Shown here: one piece after another, positions 55,360-64,000 of the stretch
How the letters are laid out: every line of letters begins with the position of its first letter
Position numbering within the stretch: the first letter of the stretch is position 1
DNA from: Pantoea dispersa
GTDB lineage: Bacteria; Pseudomonadota; Gammaproteobacteria; Enterobacterales; Enterobacteriaceae
Length of the DNA: 64,000 nucleotides
Direction: 5' to 3'
NCBI RefSeq assembly: GCF_014155765.1
Contig: NZ_SCKT01000008.1
Span: 114,550 to 178,549 of the forward strand
The notes under the pieces: generated by a model
Databases searched by the model: none
Told to the model about the DNA's origin: nothing
The model's input: the letters and a program-made list of their open reading frames with translations, nothing else
Program-made: the position numbers and the translations under genes

Positions 55360-56485
55360 GTTACGGCTGGCGATTGTCCGGCAGAAATACCGGCCGGACG
55401 GCGGTGCCGAGCGCTTTATCTCACGCGCGCTGGAAGCGCTGGACAGCGAGCAGCTCGATCTCAACATCATTACCCGCAGCTGGCAGGGCACGCCGAACCC
55501 GGCCTGGCACCTGCACATCTGCAATCCGGCAAAATTCGGCCGCATTTCGCGTGAACGCGGCTTTGCCCGCGCGGCGCGCGCCTGCTGGGAGCGGGAAAAG
55601 TTCGATATCGTACAGAGCCACGAGCGCATCGCCGGCTGCGATATTTTCCGCGCCGGCGACGGCGTGCATCGCGTATGGCTGGAGCAGCGCGCGCGCATTG
55701 TTTCGCCGTGGCAGCGGCTGAGCGCCAGCCTGAGCCCGTACCATCGCTATGTGCTGCAGGCGGAAGCGGAGATGTTCAACGCGCCCTCGCTGAAAGCGGT
55801 GATCTGTAATTCGCACATGGTGAAGCAGGATATTTTGCGCCATTTCGCGCTGGATGCCAGCAAAATCCACGTGATTCACAACGCCATTGATAGCCAGCGT
55901 TTTCAGCCTGCCAGCGATACGCTGCGTCACGCCGCGCGTCAGCGACTCAACCTGCCGCAGGACGCCACGGTGATGATCTACGTCGGCTCCGGCTTCGAAC
56001 GCAAAGGGCTAAAGGCCGCTATCGAAGCGGTCGCTAATAGCGATCGCTACCTGGTGGTGGTCGGCCAGGACAAACAGCTGGCGCGCTATCAGCAGCTGGC
56101 GAACCAGCTTAACTGTCTTGACCGCCTGCGCTTTGCGGGCGTGCAGCAGGACGTTCAGCCGTTTTATCACGCCGCCGATGCGCTGCTGTTGCCAACGCTG
56201 TACGATCCGTTCCCCAATGTGGTGCTGGAGGCGATGGCCTGCGGGCTGGCAATCATTACCAGCACCGGCTGCGGCGGCGCAGAATTTATCACCAACGGTG
56301 AAGAGGGTTTTGTCTGCGATGCGTTGGATATCAAAGCGTTAAACGAAGCGGTAATGGCAACGCCTGCACTTTCGCACAATCCGGCGCTGGGCGAAGCCGC
56401 ACGTCGCAAAATTGAACCTTATGGTCCGCAGAGACTGGCGCAGGCACTGACTTCGCTTTATCAGCACGTCCTGCAAACCCGTTGA
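55352..56485 (+). CDS. Glycosyltransferase family 4 protein (WabG/WaaG-type position)
   Basis: 377-residue GT-B transferase. It shows LAIVRQKYRPDGGAERFISR at the N-terminus, YVGSGFERKGLKAAIEAV in the donor domain and D-x7-E (DPFPNVVLEAM) in place of the classical E-x7-E. In Klebsiella and Serratia the matching slot between waaQ and waaA holds transferases that add galacturonate (WabG) or glucosamine (WabH); in E. coli it holds WaaG. Which of these applies was not resolved. It overlaps waaQ by 8 bases, so the two are coupled. Confidence 0.82.
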   Translation: MTKLRLAIVRQKYRPDGGAERFISRALEALDSEQLDLNIITRSWQGTPNPAWHLHICNPAKFGRISRERGFARAARACWEREKFDIVQSHERIAGCDIFRAGDGVHRVWLEQRARIVSPWQRLSASLSPYHRYVLQAEAEMFNAPSLKAVICNSHMVKQDILRHFALDASKIHVIHNAIDSQRFQPASDTLRHAARQRLNLPQDATVMIYVGSGFERKGLKAAIEAVANSDRYLVVVGQDKQLARYQQLANQLNCLDRLRFAGVQQDVQPFYHAADALLLPTLYDPFPNVVLEAMACGLAIITSTGCGGAEFITNGEEGFVCDALDIKALNEAVMATPALSHNPALGEAARRKIEPYGPQRLAQALTSLYQHVLQTR

Positions 56486-56570
56486 CGAAGTGGTATGAGC
56501 AGGCGGTCAGTTTCTGTTAACATGCCGCCTTTCCTGTGTTTTTTGACGCGAACTGGTCGTAACCTTAACT

Positions 56571-57845
56571 ATGACGACTCTCTATACAGCCCTGCTTTAT
56601 CTGATTCAGCCACTGATCTGGCTGCGCCTGTGGCTGCGCGGTCGAAAAGCACCGGCCTATCGCAAACGCTGGGCGGAGCGCTACGGCTACTGCAGCGGTA
56701 AAGTGGCGCCGCACGGCATTGTGCTGCACTCGGTTTCGGTCGGTGAAACGCTCGCCGCCGTACCGCTGGTGCGCGCGTTGCGTCATCGCTATCCGACGCT
56801 GCCCATTACCGTGACCACCATGACGCCCACCGGCTCCGAGCGCGCCCAGTCGGCGTTTGGCAAAGACGTGCACCACGTCTATCTGCCGTACGATTTGCCC
56901 GGTTCAATCAACCGTTTCCTCGATACCGTCGACCCGCGGCTGGTGATTATTATGGAAACCGAGCTGTGGCCGAACATCATTCGCATTCTGCATCAGCGCC
57001 AGATTCCGCTGGTGATTGCCAATGCGCGCCTGTCTGAACGCTCCGCCAGAGGTTATAAAAAGCTCGGCGGTTTCATGCGTGACCTGCTGCAGCGCATTAC
57101 GCTGATCGCCGCGCAGAACGTTGAGGACGGCGATCGTTTCCTCAGCCTCGGCCTGAAGCGCTCGCATCTGGCCGTGACCGGCAGTCTCAAGTTTGATATC
57201 TCCGTTACGCCTGAGCTGGCAGCACGCGCGGTGACGCTGCGCCGCCAGTGGGCGTCGCGCCGGCCGGTGTGGATCGCCACCAGCACGCACGAAGGCGAAG
57301 AGGCCATCGTGCTCGACGCCCATCGTCGCCTGCTGCAACAGTTCCCGGACCTGCTGCTGATTCTGGTGCCGCGCCATCCGGAACGTTTTAAAGATGCCTG
57401 CAACCTGACGCAAAAACGCGGCTTCAGCTTTACCCTGCGCAGCAGCGGCGAGATCCCCTCCAGCGCCACGCAGGTGGTGATTGGCGATACCATGGGCGAA
57501 CTGATGCTGCTGTACGGCATCGCCGATCTGGCCTTTGTTGGCGGCAGCCTGGTGGAGCGCGGCGGCCACAATCCGCTCGAGCCCGCTGCACATGCCATTC
57601 CGGTGCTGATGGGCCCGCACATCTGGAACTTCAAAGATATCTGCGCCCGTCTGCAACAGGCGGAAGGGCTGATTACCGTTACTGATGTGGTGTCGCTGGA
57701 AAAAGAAGTGGCGAACCTGCTGCAGGATGACGATTATCGCCGCTACTACGGCCGCCACGCGGTAGACGTGCTGCACCAGAATCAGGGCGCACTGCAGCGT
57801 CTGCTACAGTTACTCGAACCGCATCTGCCTCCACGAGCTCATTAA
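56571..57845 (+). CDS. waaA: 3-deoxy-D-manno-octulosonic acid (Kdo) transferase WaaA
   Basis: Inner-membrane-associated bifunctional enzyme of 424 residues that adds two Kdo residues to lipid IVA, an essential step. The N-terminal hydrophobic anchor (LLYLIQPLIWLRLWLRG), HSVSVGETLAAVPLVRAL with the catalytic Glu, METELWPN and GGSLVERGGHNPLEPAA are family marks. It lies between the GT4 gene and waaE, three bases before the latter. Confidence 0.97.
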   Translation: MTTLYTALLYLIQPLIWLRLWLRGRKAPAYRKRWAERYGYCSGKVAPHGIVLHSVSVGETLAAVPLVRALRHRYPTLPITVTTMTPTGSERAQSAFGKDVHHVYLPYDLPGSINRFLDTVDPRLVIIMETELWPNIIRILHQRQIPLVIANARLSERSARGYKKLGGFMRDLLQRITLIAAQNVEDGDRFLSLGLKRSHLAVTGSLKFDISVTPELAARAVTLRRQWASRRPVWIATSTHEGEEAIVLDAHRRLLQQFPDLLLILVPRHPERFKDACNLTQKRGFSFTLRSSGEIPSSATQVVIGDTMGELMLLYGIADLAFVGGSLVERGGHNPLEPAAHAIPVLMGPHIWNFKDICARLQQAEGLITVTDVVSLEKEVANLLQDDDYRRYYGRHAVDVLHQNQGALQRLLQLLEPHLPPRAH

Positions 57846-57848
57846 CGC

Positions 57849-59107
<1,259 letters not shown>

Positions 59108-59917
59108 TCAGTGCTGGCAGCGTGGACACCAGAAGGTGCTGCGCTGACCGTGTTTACCGCTGAGGATCGGCGTACCGCAGGCGCGACAAGGCTCGCCGGT
59201 GCGTCCATACACCTGCAACTGCTGCGCAAAATAGCCTGGCTTACCGTCGGTCTGCAGGAAATCACGCAGCGTGGTGCCGCCCTGCTCAATCGAACGCAGC
59301 AGTACGGCTTTGATGGTGTTCGCCAGCAGTTCCGCTTCCGCTTCACTCAGGCTCATCGCCGGACGATCGGGTAAGATCCCGGCGGTAAATAGCGATTCGC
59401 TGGCATAGATGTTACCCACGCCCACCACCACTTTGTTATCCATCAGCCACTGCTTGATCACCGTGCGTTTGCCGCGCGACTTTTCATACAGATACCCGCC
59501 GCTGAAGACATCACTCAGCGGTTCCGGCCCGAGGTGCGCCAGCACGCTGCTGCCTTCCGGATCGGTAGTCCACAGCCAGGCGCCAAAACGCCGCGGATCG
59601 GTATAGCGCAGCACTTTGCCATTGCTCATCACCAAATCGACGTGGTCGTGCTTCGCAGCCGGCAGTTCGCCGGGCAGAACGCGCAGGCTGCCGGACATGC
59701 CAAGATGAATGATGATCCAGCCGTGCGGCAGCTCCAGCAGCAGATACTTGGCGCGGCGCTGTACGCTGAGCACCGGCTGGTCACTCAGCGCGTGGATTTC
59801 ATGGGAAACCGGCCAGCGCAGACGCGGATTGCGCACAATGGCATGCAGAATGGTTTCTCCCACCAGGTGAGGTTCTATACCGCGTCGGCTGGTTTCTACC
59901 TCAGGTAATTCAGGCAT
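59108..59917 (-). CDS. mutM: Formamidopyrimidine-DNA glycosylase (Fpg)
   Basis: Base-excision repair enzyme of 269 residues removing 8-oxoguanine. The N-terminal catalytic Pro and Glu are in [18 protein letters not shown], the helix-two-turn-helix contains [12 protein letters not shown], and a C-terminal four-cysteine zinc finger (CRAC ... CPRC) closes the protein. It follows rpmG behind a terminator, so it may be expressed by read-through from rpmBG. Confidence 0.97.
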   Translation of the reverse strand: MPELPEVETSRRGIEPHLVGETILHAIVRNPRLRWPVSHEIHALSDQPVLSVQRRAKYLLLELPHGWIIIHLGMSGSLRVLPGELPAAKHDHVDLVMSNGKVLRYTDPRRFGAWLWTTDPEGSSVLAHLGPEPLSDVFSGGYLYEKSRGKRTVIKQWLMDNKVVVGVGNIYASESLFTAGILPDRPAMSLSEAEAELLANTIKAVLLRSIEQGGTTLRDFLQTDGKPGYFAQQLQVYGRTGEPCRACGTPILSGKHGQRSTFWCPRCQH

Positions 59918-59944
59918 CTCATCTCCTCAACGTAGCGCAGAAAC

Positions 59945-59972
59945 AAAAAACCCGGCCGGAGCCGGGTTTTTC
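59945..59972 (-). terminator. Terminator between rpmG and mutM
   Basis: CCCGGC/GCCGGG with flanking AAA/TTT pairs is followed by six T on the minus strand, 16 bases past rpmG. Confidence 0.85.
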
Positions 59973-59987
59973 GCAAGAACACCAAAA

Positions 59988-60158
<171 letters not shown>

Positions 60159-60166
60159 TCAGTTCC

Positions 60167-60576
<410 letters not shown>

Positions 60577-60646
60577 GTCCCGAACAGATAAAGATCCCTC
60601 CGGATCGCGCAAAAACGCCGGATTTCTGCCCAGTTGACGCCGCGAA

Positions 60647-61303
60647 TTACAGCCAGCCGCGCTCGGCGAAAGAGGTAAACTCGCCGTGACCAATCACCAG
60701 ATGATCTAATAAACGGATATTCAGCAGCGCGCAGGCCTGCGCCACCTTGCTGGTAATCTCACGATCGGCACGGCTCGGTTCCGCCATGCCGGACGGATGA
60801 TTGTGCGCCAGTATCACCGCAGCCGCGTTGAGCTTTAGCGCCTCACGCACGATTTCACGCGGATGCACTTCCACGCTGGCAATGGAGCCGGAAAACATCT
60901 TCTGCGCCTGCAAAACGCGGTGCTGGTTATCCAGAAACAGCGCCATAAAGATTTCACGCTCCTGATGTGCCAGCACGCTTTGCAGGTAGTGGCGCGTGAC
61001 CTGCGGATTCTCCATCACATTTTCGCGCGCCAGCTGGCTGGCAAAAAAGCGCCGACCCAGTTCCGCAATGGCATGCAGTTGCGTCATTTTGGCGCTGCCG
61101 ACGCCCTTTATCTGCCCCAGCTCCTCTTTACTGGCGGTCATGATGCGATACAGCGAACCGAATTCATTCAGCATCAGCCGCGCCAGCCCCATCACGCTGT
61201 TGCCGCGCGTGCCGGTACGTAAAAAGATCGCCAGCAGCTCGGCATCGCTTAGCGCCTCGGCGCCCAGCAGCGTCAATTTTTCCCGTGGTGCCAGTTCCGT
61301 CAT
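60647..61303 (-). CDS. radC: RadC (MPN/JAMM domain, DNA-repair associated)
   Basis: 218 residues. An N-terminal helix-hairpin-helix part ([20 protein letters not shown]) leads into the C-terminal JAMM metalloprotease-like motif [14 protein letters not shown]. The biochemical role is unsettled, since the old repair phenotype was assigned to recG. GGGAGGGCGG just before the ATG decides the start; an open frame 80 codons longer runs through the whole gap toward coaBC and is not coding. Divergent from coaBC. Confidence 0.93.
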   Translation of the reverse strand: MTELAPREKLTLLGAEALSDAELLAIFLRTGTRGNSVMGLARLMLNEFGSLYRIMTASKEELGQIKGVGSAKMTQLHAIAELGRRFFASQLARENVMENPQVTRHYLQSVLAHQEREIFMALFLDNQHRVLQAQKMFSGSIASVEVHPREIVREALKLNAAAVILAHNHPSGMAEPSRADREITSKVAQACALLNIRLLDHLVIGHGEFTSFAERGWL

Positions 61304-61493
61304 CGTTCCGCCCTCCCTGCAATGCCGCCATTCTGCGCCGGTGCATTGCAGGCCACCAGCGGCGCGTGACAAATTCCAGAGCCGGCTCGCAAAGGGCGCA
61401 GGCAGTGAAAAGGCGGGTCGCCGATTTTGTGATAAAGTTGCCTGCATCTGTCGCGCCAGGCGCGGCACTCTGCGTTGAAGTGAGGCAAACAAC

Positions 61494-62723
61494 ATGATGG
61501 GATTAGCCGGAAAAAAAATTCTGCTGGGCGTCAGCGGCGGCATCGCGGCCTATAAAGCACCGGAACTGGTGCGCCGCCTGCGCGATCGCGGCGCGGATGT
61601 CCGCGTGATGATGACCGATGCGGCCAAAGCCTTTATTACGCCGCTCAGCCTGCAGGCGGTTTCCGGCTATCCGGTGTTTGATGACCTGCTCGACCCGGCG
61701 GCCGAAGCGGCAATGGGCCATATCGAACTGGCAAAATGGGCCGATTTGATTGTGCTTGCGCCCGCAACCGCCGATCTGATTGCGCGCATTACCGCTGGCA
61801 TGGCAAACGACCTGGTCACCACCGCCTGCCTGGCCAGCGCGGCACCGGTCGCCATCGTGCCGGCCATGAACCAGCAGATGTACCGCGCGGCAGTCACGCA
61901 GGAGAATCTGCAGCGTCTGGCGCAGCGCGGCGTGCTGATCTGGGGACCGGACAGCGGCAGCCAGGCGTGCGGTGATATCGGCCCGGGCCGCATGCTGGAC
62001 CCGCTGGCCATCGTTGCGCATGCGCTGGAGTGGGCCGCGCCCGTCAACGATCTGCAACATCTCAACATTATGATCACCGCCGGTCCAACCCGAGAAGCGC
62101 TGGATCCGGTGCGCTATATCAGTAATCACAGCTCCGGCAAGATGGGCTATGCGGTTGCCGCGGCTGCGGCGAAGCGCGGCGCAAACGTGACGCTGGTTTC
62201 CGGTCCGGTGAACTTAGCCACGCCCGCCGGCGTGACGCGTATTGATGTCAACAGCGCACTGGAGATGGAAGCGGCGGTGATGGCGCAAATCAGCCAACAA
62301 GATATTTTCATTGCCAGCGCAGCCGTGGCAGACTACCGGGCGGCAAACATTGCCGCAGAGAAAATTAAAAAACAGGGTGGCGATGATAACGTCACGCTGC
62401 AGCTGGTGAAGAACCCGGATATTGTCGCAGGCGTCGCGGCGCTCAAAGTGCAGCGCCCTTTCGTGGTGGGATTTGCTGCCGAAACCCAGAATGTGGAAGA
62501 ATACGCGCGGCAAAAACGGGTGCGGAAAAACCTGGACCTGATTTGCGCCAATGATGTGGCGCAGGCCGGGCAGGGCTTCAATAGCGACACCAATGCTCTT
62601 CACCTTTTTTGGCAGGAGGGAGAGAAAGTCTTACCGCTCAGTGATAAGACGCTCCTTGGCCAACAATTAATAGACGAGATTGTCAGCCGTTATGATGAAA
62701 AAAATCGACGTAAAAATACTTGA
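61494..62723 (+). CDS. coaBC: Bifunctional phosphopantothenoylcysteine decarboxylase/synthetase
   Basis: Coenzyme A biosynthesis enzyme of 409 residues (Dfp). The CoaC flavoprotein domain (1 to about 190) has [18 protein letters not shown], the catalytic His in [11 protein letters not shown] and PAMNQQMY. The CoaB domain has [28 protein letters not shown] and KNPDIVAG. Two ATG codons start the gene, and either could be used. It overlaps dut by 32 bases. The 190-base gap to radC holds both divergent promoters. Confidence 0.97.
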   Translation: MMGLAGKKILLGVSGGIAAYKAPELVRRLRDRGADVRVMMTDAAKAFITPLSLQAVSGYPVFDDLLDPAAEAAMGHIELAKWADLIVLAPATADLIARITAGMANDLVTTACLASAAPVAIVPAMNQQMYRAAVTQENLQRLAQRGVLIWGPDSGSQACGDIGPGRMLDPLAIVAHALEWAAPVNDLQHLNIMITAGPTREALDPVRYISNHSSGKMGYAVAAAAAKRGANVTLVSGPVNLATPAGVTRIDVNSALEMEAAVMAQISQQDIFIASAAVADYRAANIAAEKIKKQGGDDNVTLQLVKNPDIVAGVAALKVQRPFVVGFAAETQNVEEYARQKRVRKNLDLICANDVAQAGQGFNSDTNALHLFWQEGEKVLPLSDKTLLGQQLIDEIVSRYDEKNRRKNT

Positions 62724-63150
62724 TGCGCGCGTAGGCAAGGAATTCCCACTACCCACCTATGCGACCTCTGGCTCCGCGGGTCTCGATCTGCGCGCCTGCC
62801 TTGATGACGCACTGGAAATCGCACCGGGCATGACCACGCTGGTGCCGACCGGCCTGGCGATTCACATTGCCGATCCGTCACTGGCTGCCGTAATCCTGCC
62901 GCGCTCCGGTCTCGGTCACAAACACGGCATCGTACTGGGTAACCTGGTAGGGCTGATTGACTCCGACTATCAGGGCCAGCTAATGGTTTCAGTGTGGAAT
63001 CGTGGCCAGGATAGCTTCACGCTGCAGCCTGGCGATCGCCTGGCCCAGCTGGTGTTTGTACCGGTGGTGCAGGCCGAATTTAACCTGGTGGAAGATTTTG
63101 ACGCCAGCGATCGCGGCGCAGGCGGTTTCGGTCACTCTGGCCGTCAGTAA
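62692..63150 (+). CDS. dut: Deoxyuridine 5'-triphosphate nucleotidohydrolase (dUTPase)
   Basis: Trimeric enzyme of 152 residues that hydrolyses dUTP to dUMP, keeping uracil out of DNA. The five dUTPase motifs are seen, including [38 protein letters not shown], and C-terminal [13 protein letters not shown]. Tandem ATG codons begin it; the first is listed. The overlap with the coaBC end suggests coupled translation, as in E. coli. Confidence 0.97.
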   Translation: MMKKIDVKILDARVGKEFPLPTYATSGSAGLDLRACLDDALEIAPGMTTLVPTGLAIHIADPSLAAVILPRSGLGHKHGIVLGNLVGLIDSDYQGQLMVSVWNRGQDSFTLQPGDRLAQLVFVPVVQAEFNLVEDFDASDRGAGGFGHSGRQ

Positions 63151-63265
63151 TACGCTCACTTTTCGCATAGCCATCTTTTTATTTCTTGTCGCCACAGGCC
63201 GCTTTATCTGTGGCAGATAAGGCAGTATTGCCTGTTTTTGGTGAATTTCAGGGGTGTTGAAGGTC

Positions 63266-63862
63266 ATGGCAGAAAAAAAAGTCGCGAAACGGAATCGTCG
63301 CGAAGAGATTTTGCAGGCGCTGGCGCAAATGCTGGAGTCGGGCGATGGCAGTCAGCGTATCACCACCGCCAAGCTGGCCGCCAATGTCGGCGTTTCGGAA
63401 GCGGCGTTATATCGCCACTTTCCCAGCAAAACGCGCATGTTTGATAGCCTGATTGAGTTTATTGAAGACAGTCTGATTACCCGCATCAATCTGATCCTGA
63501 AAGATGAAAAAGAGACGATGGCGCGCCTGCGCCTGATCGTGCAATTGCTGCTGGGATTTGGTGAGCGTAATCCAGGGCTGACGCGCATCCTGACCGGCCA
63601 CGCGCTGATGTTTGAACAGGATCGTCTGCAGGGGCGCATTAATCAGCTGTTTGAGCGTATCGAAGTTCAGCTGCGCCAGGTGATGAAAGAGAAGAAGATG
63701 CGCGACGGCGAAGGTTTCCAGACCGATGAGACGCTGCTCGCCAGCCAGCTGCTGGCGTTCTGCGAAGGTTTGCTGTCACGCTATGTGCGCTCGGAGTTCC
63801 GCTATCGTCCGACCGCCGATTTCGACAGCCGCTGGCCGCTGATTGCAGCACAGCTGGTTTAA
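63266..63862 (+). CDS. slmA: Nucleoid occlusion factor SlmA
   Basis: TetR-family DNA-binding protein of 198 residues that blocks FtsZ rings over the chromosome. The helix-turn-helix is [20 protein letters not shown]; the rest forms the dimer and FtsZ-binding domain, with length and sequence as in E. coli. AAGG precedes the chosen ATG; four upstream codons are excluded. Order dut-slmA-pyrE as in E. coli. Confidence 0.97.
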   Translation: MAEKKVAKRNRREEILQALAQMLESGDGSQRITTAKLAANVGVSEAALYRHFPSKTRMFDSLIEFIEDSLITRINLILKDEKETMARLRLIVQLLLGFGERNPGLTRILTGHALMFEQDRLQGRINQLFERIEVQLRQVMKEKKMRDGEGFQTDETLLASQLLAFCEGLLSRYVRSEFRYRPTADFDSRWPLIAAQLV

Positions 63863-63878
63863 TACGCACAGCGGATTT

Positions 63879-63918
63879 GTAGCGGCGCGATCCATTGCGC
63901 AATAAATTGCGCCGCTAC
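63879..63918. repeat. Palindromic element between slmA and pyrE
   Basis: Arms GTAGCGGCGC/GCGCCGCTAC (10 bp) enclose a centre with the smaller palindrome TTGCGCAA. It lies between convergent slmA and pyrE and probably ends both transcripts. It looks like a dispersed extragenic palindrome. Confidence 0.65.
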
Positions 63919-63951
63919 GCTATCGTGCGGTGCTGAATATCGCGCTAAACC

Positions 63952-64000
63952 TTAAATGCCGTACTCTTTGCGATACGCCCCGACCTTCGCCACCTGGTGC
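63952..64000 (-). CDS. pyrE: Orotate phosphoribosyltransferase (partial, C-terminal 15 residues)
   Basis: Only the last codons are inside the window: HQVAKVGAYRKEYGI and a TAA stop. They resemble the C-terminal AVKAYREEFGV of E. coli PyrE, and the position next to slmA is that of pyrE. The enzyme makes orotidine monophosphate in pyrimidine synthesis. Confidence 0.85.
   Translation of the reverse strand, partial: HQVAKVGAYRKEYGI

Overview
This window is a stretch of enterobacterial chromosome. Almost every gene has a close E. coli counterpart in familiar neighbourhoods: dppA, eptB, yiaG/yiaF, mtlADR, rraA, zapB, glpFKX, fpr, tpiA, sbp, pfkA, cpxPRA, trmL, cysE-gpsA-secB-grxC-yibN, envC-yibQ, hldD/kbl/tdh, waaA-coaD-mutM-rpmGB-radC-coaBC-dut-slmA-pyrE. 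It is not E. coli. A guanidine-type carboxylase operon lies between yiaG and yiaF, the rraA-to-cpxA block lies between mtlR and trmL, gpmI is missing before envC, and the LPS core genes include WaaE. That content suggests Erwiniaceae (Pantoea/Erwinia-like), which is an inference from recollection and not from a database search. No rRNA, CRISPR array, insertion sequence or prophage is visible.

Layout. (1) 1-6.1 kb: the start of dppA (partial), a long non-coding stretch with palindromic repeats, a tRNA-Pro(UGG) followed by a duplicated 3' tail, eptB, the organic-peroxide pair ohr/ohrR, a divergent small-alarmone-hydrolase-like HD gene, and yiaG. (2) 6.1-14.1 kb: one minus-strand operon with an ABC transporter (binding protein, permease, ATPase), two DUF1989 proteins and a urea/guanidine carboxylase. 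It is led by a guanidine-I (ykkC) riboswitch and a sigma-54-type promoter. (3) 14.2-19.2 kb: yiaF and the mannitol operon mtlADR behind four CRP sites. (4) 19.3-35 kb: rraA, zapB, glycerol genes glpFKX, emrD, fpr, yiiQ, tpiA, cdh, sbp, pfkA, fieF and the Cpx envelope-stress locus, including the CpxQ sRNA. (5) 35-41 kb: trmL, the secB-gpsA-cysE group, grxC, yibN, envC and yibQ.

(6) 41-59 kb is the lipopolysaccharide core region. A visibly AT-rich block (a family-9 glycosyltransferase, an O-antigen ligase and a WaaZ-like protein) is joined to the conserved inner-core genes waaC, waaF and hldD. The threonine-degradation pair kbl-tdh follows. Next come a second accessory set (GT4, polysaccharide deacetylase, GT9, GT2) and waaQ, a GT4 gene, waaA, waaE and coaD. 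(7) 59-64 kb is housekeeping: mutM, rpmG, rpmB, radC, coaBC, dut, slmA and the 3' end of pyrE.

The most interesting signals are: the nitrogen-scavenging operon, which appears controlled both by sigma-54 and by a guanidine riboswitch yet lacks an adjacent allophanate hydrolase; the shared operator linking OhrR to an alarmone-hydrolase-like gene; the tRNA 3'-end duplication that resembles the E. coli rtT repeats; and the mosaic LPS core locus.
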